DNA of 64,000 nucleotides. It comes from Streptomyces spectabilis. Lineage in GTDB: Bacteria; Actinomycetota; Actinomycetes; Streptomycetales; Streptomycetaceae. The notes beneath the pieces are model-generated. The model made no database searches and was not told the origin of the DNA. It saw only the letters and a program-made list of their open reading frames with translations. Made by a program: the position numbers and the translations under genes. This document shows, piece by piece, positions 17,696 to 25,847 of the stretch (position 1 is its first letter; every line of letters starts with the position of its first letter). Where the stretch lies: NCBI RefSeq assembly GCF_008704795.1, contig NZ_CP023690.1, positions 3,234,501 through 3,298,500 on the forward strand, given 5' to 3'.

Positions 17696-19081
17696 TCAAC
17701 CCACCGCGCTGTCGCGCTTGTCCTCAATCGCCGGACGGGCTTGATCTGTCGCGCTGTCGCGCTTGTCCTCGATCGCCGGACGGGCTTGATCTGTCGCGCT
17801 GTCGCGCTTGTCCTCGATCGCCGGACGGGCTTGAACTCCGGTGAAGTCGCGGGTGGTGGGGGTCAGGGCCGCCAGGGCGGGGGCCGTGAAGCAGAGGGCT
17901 GCGCAGACCGCGAGGACGGGGCGGGGGCCGAAGGTCTCGATGGCCGGGGCGATCAGCGCGAGGCCCGCGGGCGCGAGGCCGTAGGACAGCATGAAGTCGA
18001 GGGAGGAGACCCGCGCGAGCTTGTCGGGCGCGACCTCCCGCTGCGTGGCGGTGAACCACGGCACGTTGAACAGCTCGATCCCGACCCCGGCCACCGCGTA
18101 CGCGGCCACCACGACCGCCCAGTGCACCGGCAGGAGCAGGCTGAGCGGTGCGAAGCCGTAGAGGCCGAGGCCCGCGAGGGCGGTCCAGCCCTGGGCGCGC
18201 GGCCGCCAGCGGGCGACGACGAGGGCGCCGCCGAGCGCCCCGAGCGTGTACGCGGTCATGGCGGCGGCGAGCACCACCCCGGTGTCGTACTTGTCGCGGC
18301 TGACCAGCGGCAGGGCCACCCCGGTCGCCGAGTAGCCGGTGGCGATGACGGTGGTCAGCGCCCCGAGCCCGGCCAGGAACCAGGGGTGGCGCCGCGCCTC
18401 CCGCAGCCCCTCGCCGAACTCCGCGCGGAAGGAGGGGCGGTCACCGGCGGCGGCCGCGGCCGTCCCGCCCGCCCGGCCCGGGCCCGGCACCAGTGCCGCC
18501 ACCAGCCACAGCAGCCCGATCCCGAGCAGCAGCGCCCAGGTGTCGAGGAGGACGGCGAGCAGCGCGGTGAGGGAGGGCCCGGCGAGCGTGGTGGCGCGTA
18601 CGGACAGGGTCATCGCGGCGTTGGCGGCCTGGCGCCGGTCCTCGTCGACGACCTCGGCGGTCAGCGCCTGGAAGGCGGGGCGGCACGCGCCCTGCCCGGC
18701 GCCCGCGACCACGGCCGCGACGACCATCAGGGCCAGCGAGCGGCCGAGCCCGAGCGCGAGGAGGGGCGTCGCGGCCGCGGCGGCGAGGCCCGCCCAGAGC
18801 ACGACGCCGCGCCGCGAGTACCGGTCGGCGAGGACGCCGCCGACGGCGACCGCGACGAGGAAGCCCGCGGTGCGGGCGGCGAGCAGCAGGCCGAGGGCGG
18901 CCGCACCTATGGTGCGGTCGAGGACGGCGAGCCCGAGGACGAAGGGCAGCGCCCAGGTGGCGAGCCCGGACGCGGTGGTGCCCGACCAGAGCCGCAGGAA
19001 GGCGGGGTCCCGCAGGACGCTCCGCGCGGGGGCCGCGCTCCCCTCGGCGGGCTCGGCCGTGTGCGTTGGCGTGGTCGCCAC
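17696..19081 (-). CDS. MFS transporter, EntS-like exporter candidate, with repeat-derived C terminus
   Basis: 461 residues, twelve helices. GGVLADRYSRRGVVL is MFS signature A, and the family resembles the enterobactin-exporter group. GTG 19081 has AGAGGAG 8 nt upstream. It diverges from a metal-chelate import operon, and the 213-bp gap holds a Zur-like box, so export of the metallophore is a reasonable inference. The last 45 residues are odd: a 15-residue unit (ARPAIEDKRDSATDQ) occurs three times, and the DNA is an intergenic repeat read through as protein. The normal protein probably ended near residue 415. Confidence 0.8.
   Translation of the reverse strand: MATTPTHTAEPAEGSAAPARSVLRDPAFLRLWSGTTASGLATWALPFVLGLAVLDRTIGAAALGLLLAARTAGFLVAVAVGGVLADRYSRRGVVLWAGLAAAAATPLLALGLGRSLALMVVAAVVAGAGQGACRPAFQALTAEVVDEDRRQAANAAMTLSVRATTLAGPSLTALLAVLLDTWALLLGIGLLWLVAALVPGPGRAGGTAAAAAGDRPSFRAEFGEGLREARRHPWFLAGLGALTTVIATGYSATGVALPLVSRDKYDTGVVLAAAMTAYTLGALGGALVVARWRPRAQGWTALAGLGLYGFAPLSLLLPVHWAVVVAAYAVAGVGIELFNVPWFTATQREVAPDKLARVSSLDFMLSYGLAPAGLALIAPAIETFGPRPVLAVCAALCFTAPALAALTPTTRDFTGVQARPAIEDKRDSATDQARPAIEDKRDSATDQARPAIEDKRDSAVG
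17700..17834 (-). repeat. Intergenic repeat, family 1, three tandem copies inside a CDS
   Basis: A 45-bp unit is repeated in tandem, beginning at 17705, 17750 and 17795 (the last copy is 40 bp). Copies differ at one or two bases. Each unit matches the repeat at 9004-9045 in reverse orientation. Because 45 is a multiple of three, the copies extend the reading frame of the MFS gene. Confidence 0.95.
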
Positions 19082-19233
19082 GTGACGTACTCCTCTGCTG
19101 TCGTCCGCGCGGACCGCGCGGTCTCGAAATCGTTATGCGGCCTCGCCGGAGCGCCCAAGTCCCTGACAGAGCAAGGACTTTGAGGTCAGCTCGCGGGCGG
19201 CGACCCTTCGGCCGTGCCCGCCCCGAGACCCGT

Positions 19234-19254
19234 TAATGAAAATGATTGCCATTA
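19234..19254. promoter_or_regulatory. Zur-box-like palindrome
   Basis: The 21-bp site has perfect outer arms TAATG and CATTA and the core TGAAAATGATTGCCA (19237-19251). That core matches the actinobacterial Zur consensus TGAAAATGATTTTCA, as I remember it, at 13 of 15 positions. It sits in the AT-rich part of the 213-bp gap between the MFS gene and the import operon, 41 bp before the lipoprotein start, a position suited to zinc-dependent repression. A Fur- or other metal-regulator site is the alternative. Confidence 0.65.
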
Positions 19255-19294
19255 CAGTACCCTTGTTCGCGTCCCCACCCACACCGGAGGTCCC

Positions 19295-20323
19295 ATGCGT
19301 CTGCGTCACCCCGCCCGCCTCGGCACGGCCGCCCTGGTCCTGTCCCTCACGGCCGTCGGCTGCGCGTCCGGCGGCAGCGGCTCGTCGGACGGCGAGGCGG
19401 CCGCGGCCCGGAAGACGACCGTCACGAGCTGCGGGAAGAAGCTGGGCTTCGACGGTCCGCCGAAGCGCGCCGTCGCCCTCGACCAGTCCTCCACCGAGGT
19501 GCTGCTCGCGCTCGGGCTCCAGGACCGCATGGCCGGCACGTCCAACCTCAAGACGAAGATCGCGCCGGAGTACCGGGCCGCGTACGACGGCGTGAAGGTG
19601 CTCAGCCCCAAGATCCTCACGAGTGAGCAGCTGCGCGCCGCGGCCCCCGACCTCGCCGTCGGCGGCTTCGCGGACTACTTCACCAAGGACCGCGTCGGCA
19701 CCCGCGAGGAGCTGGCGGAGCTCGGGCTCCCGTCGTTCGTGAGCGCCGTGGACTGCCCGAAGCGGAACACCGTGGACGGCAGGGCCCGGACGCCCTTCGA
19801 GCTGCTCTTCAAGGACTACGCCGACCTCGGGAAGGCCTTCGGCGTCGAGAAGCGCGCGGAGAAGCTCGTCAAGGAGCAGCGCGCCACGCTCGCCGGGGCC
19901 GCGAAGACCAAGAAGCGGGTCAAGGGCGAGCCCAGCGTGGTGTGGCTGTACTCGGTGTACGGCGACACGCCGTATGTGGCGGGCAGGTCGGCGATGCCCA
20001 GCGAGATGAGCCGCGTCGTCGGCGCGCGGAACGCCTTCGACGACGTGGACGAGGACTGGCCGCAGGTCAGCTGGGAGGAAGTCGCCAAGCGCAAGCCGGA
20101 CTTCATCGTGCTCGGCGATCTGTCGGAGCGCGGCAAGCCGGGCGACAGCGCCGAGGACAAGCTGAAGGCGGTCCGCGCCAACCCGGTGATGGCGAAGCTG
20201 CCCGCCGTGCGGAAGAAGCGCTTCATCGAGATCCCCGGCACGGAGATGGACCCCTCGGTCCGCACCGTCAGCGCCCTGCCGCGGCTCGTGACGGGGATGG
20301 AGGACCTCGGGTATGTCCGCTAG
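19295..20323 (+). CDS. Metal-chelate (siderophore/B12-type) ABC transporter substrate-binding lipoprotein
   Basis: 342 residues. The signal peptide ends in a lipobox (LTAVGC, Cys about residue 23), so the protein is anchored to the membrane's outer face. The fold is the two-lobed periplasmic-binding type III family (BtuF/FhuD), with RAVALDQSSTEVLLALGL near the N terminus. ATG 19295 has GGAGG 5 nt upstream. It is first in an operon with its own permease and ATPase, and with four enzyme genes. The Zur-like box upstream points to a zinc-chelate rather than an iron-chelate ligand; that is inference. It overlaps the permease gene by 11 nt. Confidence 0.9.
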   Translation: MRLRHPARLGTAALVLSLTAVGCASGGSGSSDGEAAAARKTTVTSCGKKLGFDGPPKRAVALDQSSTEVLLALGLQDRMAGTSNLKTKIAPEYRAAYDGVKVLSPKILTSEQLRAAAPDLAVGGFADYFTKDRVGTREELAELGLPSFVSAVDCPKRNTVDGRARTPFELLFKDYADLGKAFGVEKRAEKLVKEQRATLAGAAKTKKRVKGEPSVVWLYSVYGDTPYVAGRSAMPSEMSRVVGARNAFDDVDEDWPQVSWEEVAKRKPDFIVLGDLSERGKPGDSAEDKLKAVRANPVMAKLPAVRKKRFIEIPGTEMDPSVRTVSALPRLVTGMEDLGYVR

Positions 20324-21473
20324 GCCGCGGCCGGCGGGCGCGGTCGGCCTCCCGGCGCCGCCGGGAGGAGGCGGGGCGACGGATCTGCTGCACCCCTCGG
20401 CGCGCGGGGCGGCGGTTCCCGCCCCCGCCGCCTCCCGCGCGCTGCCCCGCACCGCCCTGCGGGGGACGGGCGCGCGCGCCGGGCTCTTCCTGCTCGCCGC
20501 GCTCGCCCTCGTCGGGTCCGCCGCCGTGTCCGTGCGCATCGGCACCATGGACGTCTCGTACGGGGACATCGCCCGCAGCGCCGGATTCCATCTGGGCCTC
20601 GGCACCGAGCCCGCCGCGCCGCTCCTGGACTCGCTGATCTGGGAGCTGCGGGTGCCGCGCGTCCTGATGGCGGCCCTGGTCGGCGCCTCGCTCGCGGTGT
20701 GCGGGGCCGCGCTCCAGGCGGTCACGCGCAACGCGCTCGCCGACCCCTATCTCCTCGGGATCTCGTCGGGCGCCTCGACCGGGGCGGTCGCCGTCGTGGT
20801 GCTCGGCTTCGGGTCCGCCTCGCTCGGTGTGACGGGCGGCGCGTTCGTGGGCGCCCTGGTGTCCTTCGCGCTCCTGATGCTGCTGCTGCGGCGCGGCGGA
20901 CTCGACTCGGTGCGGATCGTGCTGACCGGGGTCGTGGTGTCGCAGCTGTTCACGGCGCTCACCTCGCTCGTCCTGATGGCGTCCGGCGACGCGGAGATGA
21001 TCCGGGCGATCACCCAGTGGCTGCTCGGCTCGATGGCGCCCGCGCGCTGGGACGCGGTGGCCGTGACGGCCGCCGTGACGGCGGTGGGGCTGCTCGTCCT
21101 GTGGCTCAACTCGGCCGCCCTGGACGGCTTCTCGTTCGGCGCCGACACCGCCTCGTCGCTGGGCGTGGACGTCACGACGACGCGCCGGCTGCTCCTCGTC
21201 GTGACGTCGCTGATGACGTCGGTGGCCGTCGCGTCGGTGGGCGCGATCGGGTTCGTCGGCCTGATCGTGCCGCACGGCGTACGGTTCCTCGTCGGGCCCG
21301 GACACCGGGTGCTGGTCCCGCTGTCGGCGCTGGTGGGCGCCGTGTTCCTGGTGTGGACGGACGCCCTCGCGCGGGTCGCGTTCACGCCGCAGGAGGTGCC
21401 CGTCGGCGTGTTCACCGCGCTGCTCGGCGTGCCGCTGTTCCTGCTCGTCCTGCGCGGGCGGGGGGAGCTGTGA
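20313..21473 (+). CDS. FecCD/BtuC-family ABC transporter permease
   Basis: 386 residues with about ten membrane helices. The family motifs WELRVPRVLMAALVGASLAVCGAALQ, NALADPYLLGISSGAS and GFVGLIVPHGVRFLVG are all present. The first 45 residues are a Pro/Ala-rich cytoplasmic extension that most relatives lack. It overlaps the lipoprotein gene by 11 nt and the ATPase gene by 4 nt, so the three products are made together. Confidence 0.92.
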   Translation: MSARPRPAGAVGLPAPPGGGGATDLLHPSARGAAVPAPAASRALPRTALRGTGARAGLFLLAALALVGSAAVSVRIGTMDVSYGDIARSAGFHLGLGTEPAAPLLDSLIWELRVPRVLMAALVGASLAVCGAALQAVTRNALADPYLLGISSGASTGAVAVVVLGFGSASLGVTGGAFVGALVSFALLMLLLRRGGLDSVRIVLTGVVVSQLFTALTSLVLMASGDAEMIRAITQWLLGSMAPARWDAVAVTAAVTAVGLLVLWLNSAALDGFSFGADTASSLGVDVTTTRRLLLVVTSLMTSVAVASVGAIGFVGLIVPHGVRFLVGPGHRVLVPLSALVGAVFLVWTDALARVAFTPQEVPVGVFTALLGVPLFLLVLRGRGEL

Positions 21474-22279
21474 GGATCACCGCCGAGAACGTGAGCTGGG
21501 CGGTCGCGGGCAGGACGATCGTCGACGGCGTGTCCCTGGACGTGGCGCCGGGCGAGACCGTGGGCCTGATCGGGCCCAACGGGTCAGGGAAGTCCTCCCT
21601 GCTGCGGTGCCTGGCCGGGCTCCGGGCGCCCACCGCGGGCGTCGTCCGCTACGACCGGGAGCCGATCCACGCCTGGAGCGCCCGGCGCGTGGCCCGGCGC
21701 GTCGCCTTCGTGGAGCAGGCCGCCGACACCGACAGCGAGCTGCGGGTCGTGGACGTGGTGGGCCTGGGCCGGACGCCGTTCGGCGACCGGTGGCGCGGCT
21801 TCGACGCGCGCGACCGGGCCGTCGTGGACGCCGCCCTGGCACGGCTCGGCCTGACGGGCCTGCGCGAGCGCGCCTGGAAGGCCCTGTCCGGCGGCGAGCG
21901 GCAGCGCGCCCACATCGCCCGCGCACTCGCCCAGCAGCCGTACGCGATCCTGCTCGACGAGCCGACCAACCACCTGGACGTCAAGCACCAGTTGGAGCTG
22001 CTCGCCCTCCTCGCGGGCACCGACCAGACCGTCCTCGTCGCGCTGCACGACCTGTCGCTCGCCGCCCGCCACTGCGACCGGCTGCTCCTGCTGCGCGGCG
22101 GGCGCCTGGTCGCCGCCGGGCCGCCGAAGGACGTCCTGACGCCCGAGCTGCTCGCGGAGGTCTTCGAGGTCGACGCCGAGACGGGCCCCGACGCCCTCGG
22201 CCACCTCGCGGTCAGCTACCGCGGCCCCCTCCCCCACCCCCTCGCGGACTTCGACACCCCTACGGAAAAGGACAGTTGA
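21470..22279 (+). CDS. ABC transporter ATP-binding protein (metal-chelate import)
   Basis: 269 residues. Walker A is GPNGSGKSS (about residues 36-44), the signature is LSGGERQR, Walker B is YAILLDEPTNHLD and the switch His is in VALHDLSLA. This is the FepC/BtuD-type arrangement that works with FecCD permeases. The GTG start overlaps the permease stop (GTGA), and its stop TGA overlaps the next ATG by 1 nt. Confidence 0.93.
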   Translation: MRITAENVSWAVAGRTIVDGVSLDVAPGETVGLIGPNGSGKSSLLRCLAGLRAPTAGVVRYDREPIHAWSARRVARRVAFVEQAADTDSELRVVDVVGLGRTPFGDRWRGFDARDRAVVDAALARLGLTGLRERAWKALSGGERQRAHIARALAQQPYAILLDEPTNHLDVKHQLELLALLAGTDQTVLVALHDLSLAARHCDRLLLLRGGRLVAAGPPKDVLTPELLAEVFEVDAETGPDALGHLAVSYRGPLPHPLADFDTPTEKDS

Positions 22280-23016
22280 TGGACACCCAGGCCACCGGAC
22301 CCGACCTGCTGCGGCAGCTGCCGCCGCCCCTGCCCGCCGAACGGATCGTCGCGCTCAACCAGCCGAAGGGCGATCTGCACACCACGCGCGCGTACGAGTG
22401 GAACGGCCTGACCTTCGACGTGCCGCCCGGCGTCTTCCTGCCCGGCGCGACCAGCCGGATGATCCACGAGCGGATCCTCGACGGCCGCATAGAGACCCGC
22501 GGTCTGCGCTACGGCGCCATGGGTGCCGGGCTCGGCGTCGAGGCCGTCGCCGCGGGGGTGCGCGGGGCGCGCGAGATCTACGCCATGGACGTGCACACCA
22601 CCAGCGTCGCCACCGCGGCCCGGCACTACGCCCGGCTGGTCGGGCCCCGGGACGGCACCGCGTTCCTGCCCGCCGCGGGCGACCTCTTCGACGGCCTGCC
22701 GCCCGGCACGCGGCTCGACGTCGTCACCTTCAACCCGCCCGCCGTCAGCCAGGTGGTGAGCGAGGACCCCGACGTCGTACGCAACACGTGCGTCGGCGCG
22801 CCGCTGCTCGCGCGGTTCTTCGGGCAACTCGCCGAGCGGGAGCTGCTCGCGCCGGACGGCGTGGCGTACGTGATCGCGTCGAACACCGCCGATCTGCGCC
22901 GCATCGTCCAGGACGCCCAGGACCACGGCTTCACGCCGCGGGTCGTCTCCGTGCGCGACTGGCGCGACGGCGTCCTCACCTTCCTGTTCGCGTTCACCCG
23001 TGGAGGCCGGGCATGA
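22279..23016 (+). CDS. SAM-dependent methyltransferase of the metallophore operon
   Basis: 245 residues. The glycine-rich loop is RYGAMGAGLGVEAVAAG, and VVTFNPPAV matches the NPPY-type substrate motif of HemK-like N-methyltransferases. The region YEWNGLTFDVPPGVFLPG before it is the typical lead-in of this group. The start overlaps the ATPase stop by 1 nt and the stop overlaps the next ATG by 4 nt. It may modify a nitrogen of the proposed chelator, or build an aminocarboxypropyl group from SAM; the sequence does not decide this. Confidence 0.75.
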   Translation: MDTQATGPDLLRQLPPPLPAERIVALNQPKGDLHTTRAYEWNGLTFDVPPGVFLPGATSRMIHERILDGRIETRGLRYGAMGAGLGVEAVAAGVRGAREIYAMDVHTTSVATAARHYARLVGPRDGTAFLPAAGDLFDGLPPGTRLDVVTFNPPAVSQVVSEDPDVVRNTCVGAPLLARFFGQLAERELLAPDGVAYVIASNTADLRRIVQDAQDHGFTPRVVSVRDWRDGVLTFLFAFTRGGRA

Positions 23017-23843
23017 AGCGCCCCGAGAACGTCACCGAGCTGCTCGACGCCGCCCTCGCGGGCGAACTGGGGCCGGACCCGGCGGAGTTGACGGCCACCA
23101 GCGTGTTCTGGGTCCATCACGGCACGCGCCTGGCCGGGGGCGATGTCACCTACCTCAACCAGTACGTCCTCGTCCGCGTCGGCGGGGCCTTCGGCGGCTG
23201 CGCCTTCGAGGCGGGCGAGATCGACCCGGCGATCTGCCGCGAGGCGTCGGGCAGTTCGCTCGCCGCGCTCCTCAAGGACGCGCCGACGCCGCTGCGCACG
23301 GCCGCCCTGGACGCCTATCTGGGCGCCGTGGCACCGCACCGGGAGGCGCCGGACGCCGAGCCCGTGACGCTGCCCGCGGGGCCGCCCGAGGTACGCGCCG
23401 TGGCCCGGGACGCGGCCGTCGCGGGCCTGCTCGACATCAGGCGGGGCGCCAAGGTGGCCCTGATCGGCGTCGTCAACCCGCTCGTCGCGGCGATCCGCGA
23501 GCGCGGCGGCGACCCGCTGCCCTGCGACTTCAACCTGCGCACGACGCAGTGGGGCGACCCGGTGAGCCGCGACATGCACGAGGTCCTGGACGCCGCCGAC
23601 GCCGTCGTCGCCACCGGCATGACGCTGTCCAACGGCAGCTTCGACACGATCCTCGCGCGCTGCCGCGAGCGGGGCATCCCGCTGGTCGTCTACGCGCAGT
23701 CCGGCAGCGCGGTCGCGCGGGCCTTCCTGGGCGCGGGGGTGACCGCGCTGTCCGCGGAGCCCTTCCCGTTCTCGCAGTTCAGCGCCGAGCCGACGGTCCT
23801 GTACCGGTACCGGGCCGCGCCGGGCGACAAGGGCGGGGCGTGA
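23013..23843 (+). CDS. DUF4213/DUF364 Rossmann-like protein (putative heavy-metal chelation family)
   Basis: 276 residues. The N-terminal half fits DUF4213 (TSVFWVHHGTRLAGG, YLNQYVLVRVG). The C-terminal half is DUF364: VALIGVVNPLV, then DAVVATGMTLSNGSFDTIL and a Rossmann-like end. Pfam lists DUF364 as putative heavy-metal chelation; the biochemical role is not known. Its ATG overlaps the methyltransferase stop and its stop overlaps the kinase GTG, so it is locked into the operon. It could handle the metal complex or build part of the ligand. Confidence 0.8.
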   Translation: MKRPENVTELLDAALAGELGPDPAELTATSVFWVHHGTRLAGGDVTYLNQYVLVRVGGAFGGCAFEAGEIDPAICREASGSSLAALLKDAPTPLRTAALDAYLGAVAPHREAPDAEPVTLPAGPPEVRAVARDAAVAGLLDIRRGAKVALIGVVNPLVAAIRERGGDPLPCDFNLRTTQWGDPVSRDMHEVLDAADAVVATGMTLSNGSFDTILARCRERGIPLVVYAQSGSAVARAFLGAGVTALSAEPFPFSQFSAEPTVLYRYRAAPGDKGGA

Positions 23844-24856
23844 GGGCCCGCGGCACGGGGCGTGCCGCCTGCCACCACGGCGAGATCCTCCAGGGCGTGT
23901 TCCTCGACGAGCGCGGGCGGCGCGTCGCGGGCCTGGTCACGCTGCCGCTCGCCGGGCTCGGCACCCGCGCGGAGTTCACCCGCCGCCGGGACACCGAGGA
24001 CGTGACGGTGGTCCCGGCCGACCGGACCAAGGCCCTCCGTGCCGCCACGTACGCCCTCGCCGAGTGCGCGACACAGTGCCAAGTCCCGCTGTGCGGCGGT
24101 GAGTTGCGGCTCCACGGGGACATACCGGTCGGTCTCGGCATGGGTTCGTCCAGCAGCGACGTGATCGCGGCCGTGCGCGCGGTCGCCGACGCGTTCGGCG
24201 TGCGTCTCGCGCCGGAGGCGGTCGCGCGGCTCGCGGTGCGCGCCGAGCGCGCGTCGGACCCGCTGATGCTGGAAGGCCGCGCCCTGCTGTTCGCCCAGCG
24301 CGAGGGCCGCGTCCTGGAGGACCTCGGCGCGGCCCTGCCCCCGGCGGTCGTCGTCGGCTGCGCGCTCGGCGGCGGCAGGCCGGTGGACACGCTCGCGCTG
24401 CCCGCCCCCGCCGACGCGGACGCCGCCGACGTCCCCGGCTACGAGCGGCTGCGGGCCCTGCTGCGCCACGCCGTCGCCGCCGCCGACCCCGTGCTGCTCG
24501 GCCACGTCGCCACCGAGAGCGCGCGCCTGCGCCAACGCGTCCTGCCGCACGCGGAGTTCGGCGAGCTGACCGCCGTCGCGGGCCGCGTCGGCGCGGTCGG
24601 TGTGCAGATCGCGCACAGCGGCAGCGTGGCGGGCCTGCTCTTCGACCCCGCGGCGCCGGACCTGCGCGGCCGGGTGCGCGGCTGCCGCCGGGCCCTGGCG
24701 GCCGCGGGCATCCCCACCACCCACACCTTCCACACCACCGCCCCCACGCCTGCGACCCCGAGCGAGGAGCCCCCGCATGGACGAGCACATCGCGGAAGCG
24801 ATCGGCCGCCCCGACCTGATACGCGTAGCCGACGGGTTCGTCTGCCTGCGCTTTGA
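23840..24856 (+). CDS. GHMP-family kinase (PduX/L-threonine-kinase-like)
   Basis: 338 residues. CHHGEILQG near the N terminus corresponds to the CGELLQG motif of PduX-type kinases; VGLGMGSSSSDVIAA (about residues 96-110) is the GHMP ATP-binding loop; VQIAHSGSVAGLLF is motif 3. Such enzymes phosphorylate the hydroxyl of threonine, homoserine or similar. The GTG start overlaps the DUF364 stop by 4 nt. The gene runs 80 nt into the next one, and its last 27 residues are Arg/Pro-rich and not family-like, so the natural end may have been moved by an indel. It likely makes the phosphorylated amino acid used by the following PLP enzyme. Confidence 0.8.
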   Translation: MRARGTGRAACHHGEILQGVFLDERGRRVAGLVTLPLAGLGTRAEFTRRRDTEDVTVVPADRTKALRAATYALAECATQCQVPLCGGELRLHGDIPVGLGMGSSSSDVIAAVRAVADAFGVRLAPEAVARLAVRAERASDPLMLEGRALLFAQREGRVLEDLGAALPPAVVVGCALGGGRPVDTLALPAPADADAADVPGYERLRALLRHAVAAADPVLLGHVATESARLRQRVLPHAEFGELTAVAGRVGAVGVQIAHSGSVAGLLFDPAAPDLRGRVRGCRRALAAAGIPTTHTFHTTAPTPATPSEEPPHGRAHRGSDRPPRPDTRSRRVRLPAL

Positions 24857-25820
24857 GACCATGAAGGTGGTCTCGGCCCTCGCGGCCGTGCGCCACCTCC
24901 TGGACACCGGCGCGGTCCGCCGCGGCGACACGCTGCTCGACAGTTCGAGCGGCATCTACGCCTACGCGCTCGCGCTCGCCTGTCACCGCTACGGCATGCG
25001 CTGTCACATCGTCGGCTCCACCACCGTCGACCGCACCCTGCGCACCCAACTGGCCGTGCTCGGCGCCCACGTCGAGCAGATGCCGCCGAGCGACGACCTG
25101 AAGCTGGACCAGAAGCGGCGCGTGGCCCGCGTCCACGAGATCCTGCGCGAGCACCCCGAGTACTTCTGGATGCGCCAGTACCACGACGACATCCACTACC
25201 TCGGCTACGAGGCGATCGCGGACCGCGTCTGCGAGGAGACCGGCGCCGACGGCGGCCTCACCCTCGTCGGCGGCGTCGGCTCCGGCGCCTCGACCGGCGC
25301 CCTGGCCCGCTACTGCCGGGCCCGCCGCCCCGATGTGCGGCTCGTGGGCGTGCAGCCCTTCGGCAGCGTCACCTTCGGCAGCGAGCACGTCGCCGACCCG
25401 GAGATCATCATCGCCGGGATCGGCAGCTCCATCCCGTTCGCCAACGTCTCCCACAAGGCGTACGACACCGTGCACTGGCTGTCCTTCGACACCGCGCTCG
25501 CCGGAAGCGTGGACCTGCTGCGGCGGCACGCGCTCTTCGCGGGCCTGTCCACCGGCGCCGGATACGCGGCGGCGCGCTGGGAGCACGCCCACGCCCCCGG
25601 CCGCACCACGGTGTTCGTCGCCGCCGACACCGGCCACCGCTACGTGGACACCGTCTTCGCCCGGCACGCGGAGGCGGCCCCGCTGGAGTCCCTCGCGCCG
25701 CGCACCGTCACGTCCCCCGACGAGCTCGCGCTGCCCTGGGCGCGGATGGAGTGGTCCGGCGCGGCGGCCCCGGCCGCCGCGGGAACAGAGTCCGCGCGGG
25801 CGTCGTTGCAGCGGACCTAG
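24777..25820 (+). CDS. PLP-dependent enzyme, cysteine-synthase/SbnA-like fold
   Basis: 347 residues. Fold type II is indicated by FETMKVVSALAAV (PLP Lys about residue 25), DTLLDSSSGIYAYALALAC (the SSGN-type substrate loop), and VGGVGSGASTGALARY (phosphate-binding glycine loop). The family replaces a leaving group on an O-phospho or O-acetyl amino acid with a nucleophile, as SbnA does in staphyloferrin B synthesis. ATG 24777 has GAGGAG 7 nt upstream, although it lies inside the kinase frame. With the kinase before it, a phospho-amino-acid substrate and a diamino-acid product are plausible, but this is inference. Confidence 0.78.
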   Translation: MDEHIAEAIGRPDLIRVADGFVCLRFETMKVVSALAAVRHLLDTGAVRRGDTLLDSSSGIYAYALALACHRYGMRCHIVGSTTVDRTLRTQLAVLGAHVEQMPPSDDLKLDQKRRVARVHEILREHPEYFWMRQYHDDIHYLGYEAIADRVCEETGADGGLTLVGGVGSGASTGALARYCRARRPDVRLVGVQPFGSVTFGSEHVADPEIIIAGIGSSIPFANVSHKAYDTVHWLSFDTALAGSVDLLRRHALFAGLSTGAGYAAARWEHAHAPGRTTVFVAADTGHRYVDTVFARHAEAAPLESLAPRTVTSPDELALPWARMEWSGAAAPAAAGTESARASLQRT

Positions 25821-25847
25821 ACAGAGATCGTTCCGGGGCCGGGGGGC

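Noticed and set aside
17700..17834. CRISPR-like array
   Set aside because: Three units are directly adjacent with no unique spacers and no cas genes nearby; it is a tandem copy of an intergenic repeat.
19234..19254. Iron-regulator (DmdR/IdeR or Fur) box
   Set aside because: The sequence lacks the TTAGGTTAGGC-type iron box, and the core fits Zur better. Fur cannot be fully excluded without binding data.
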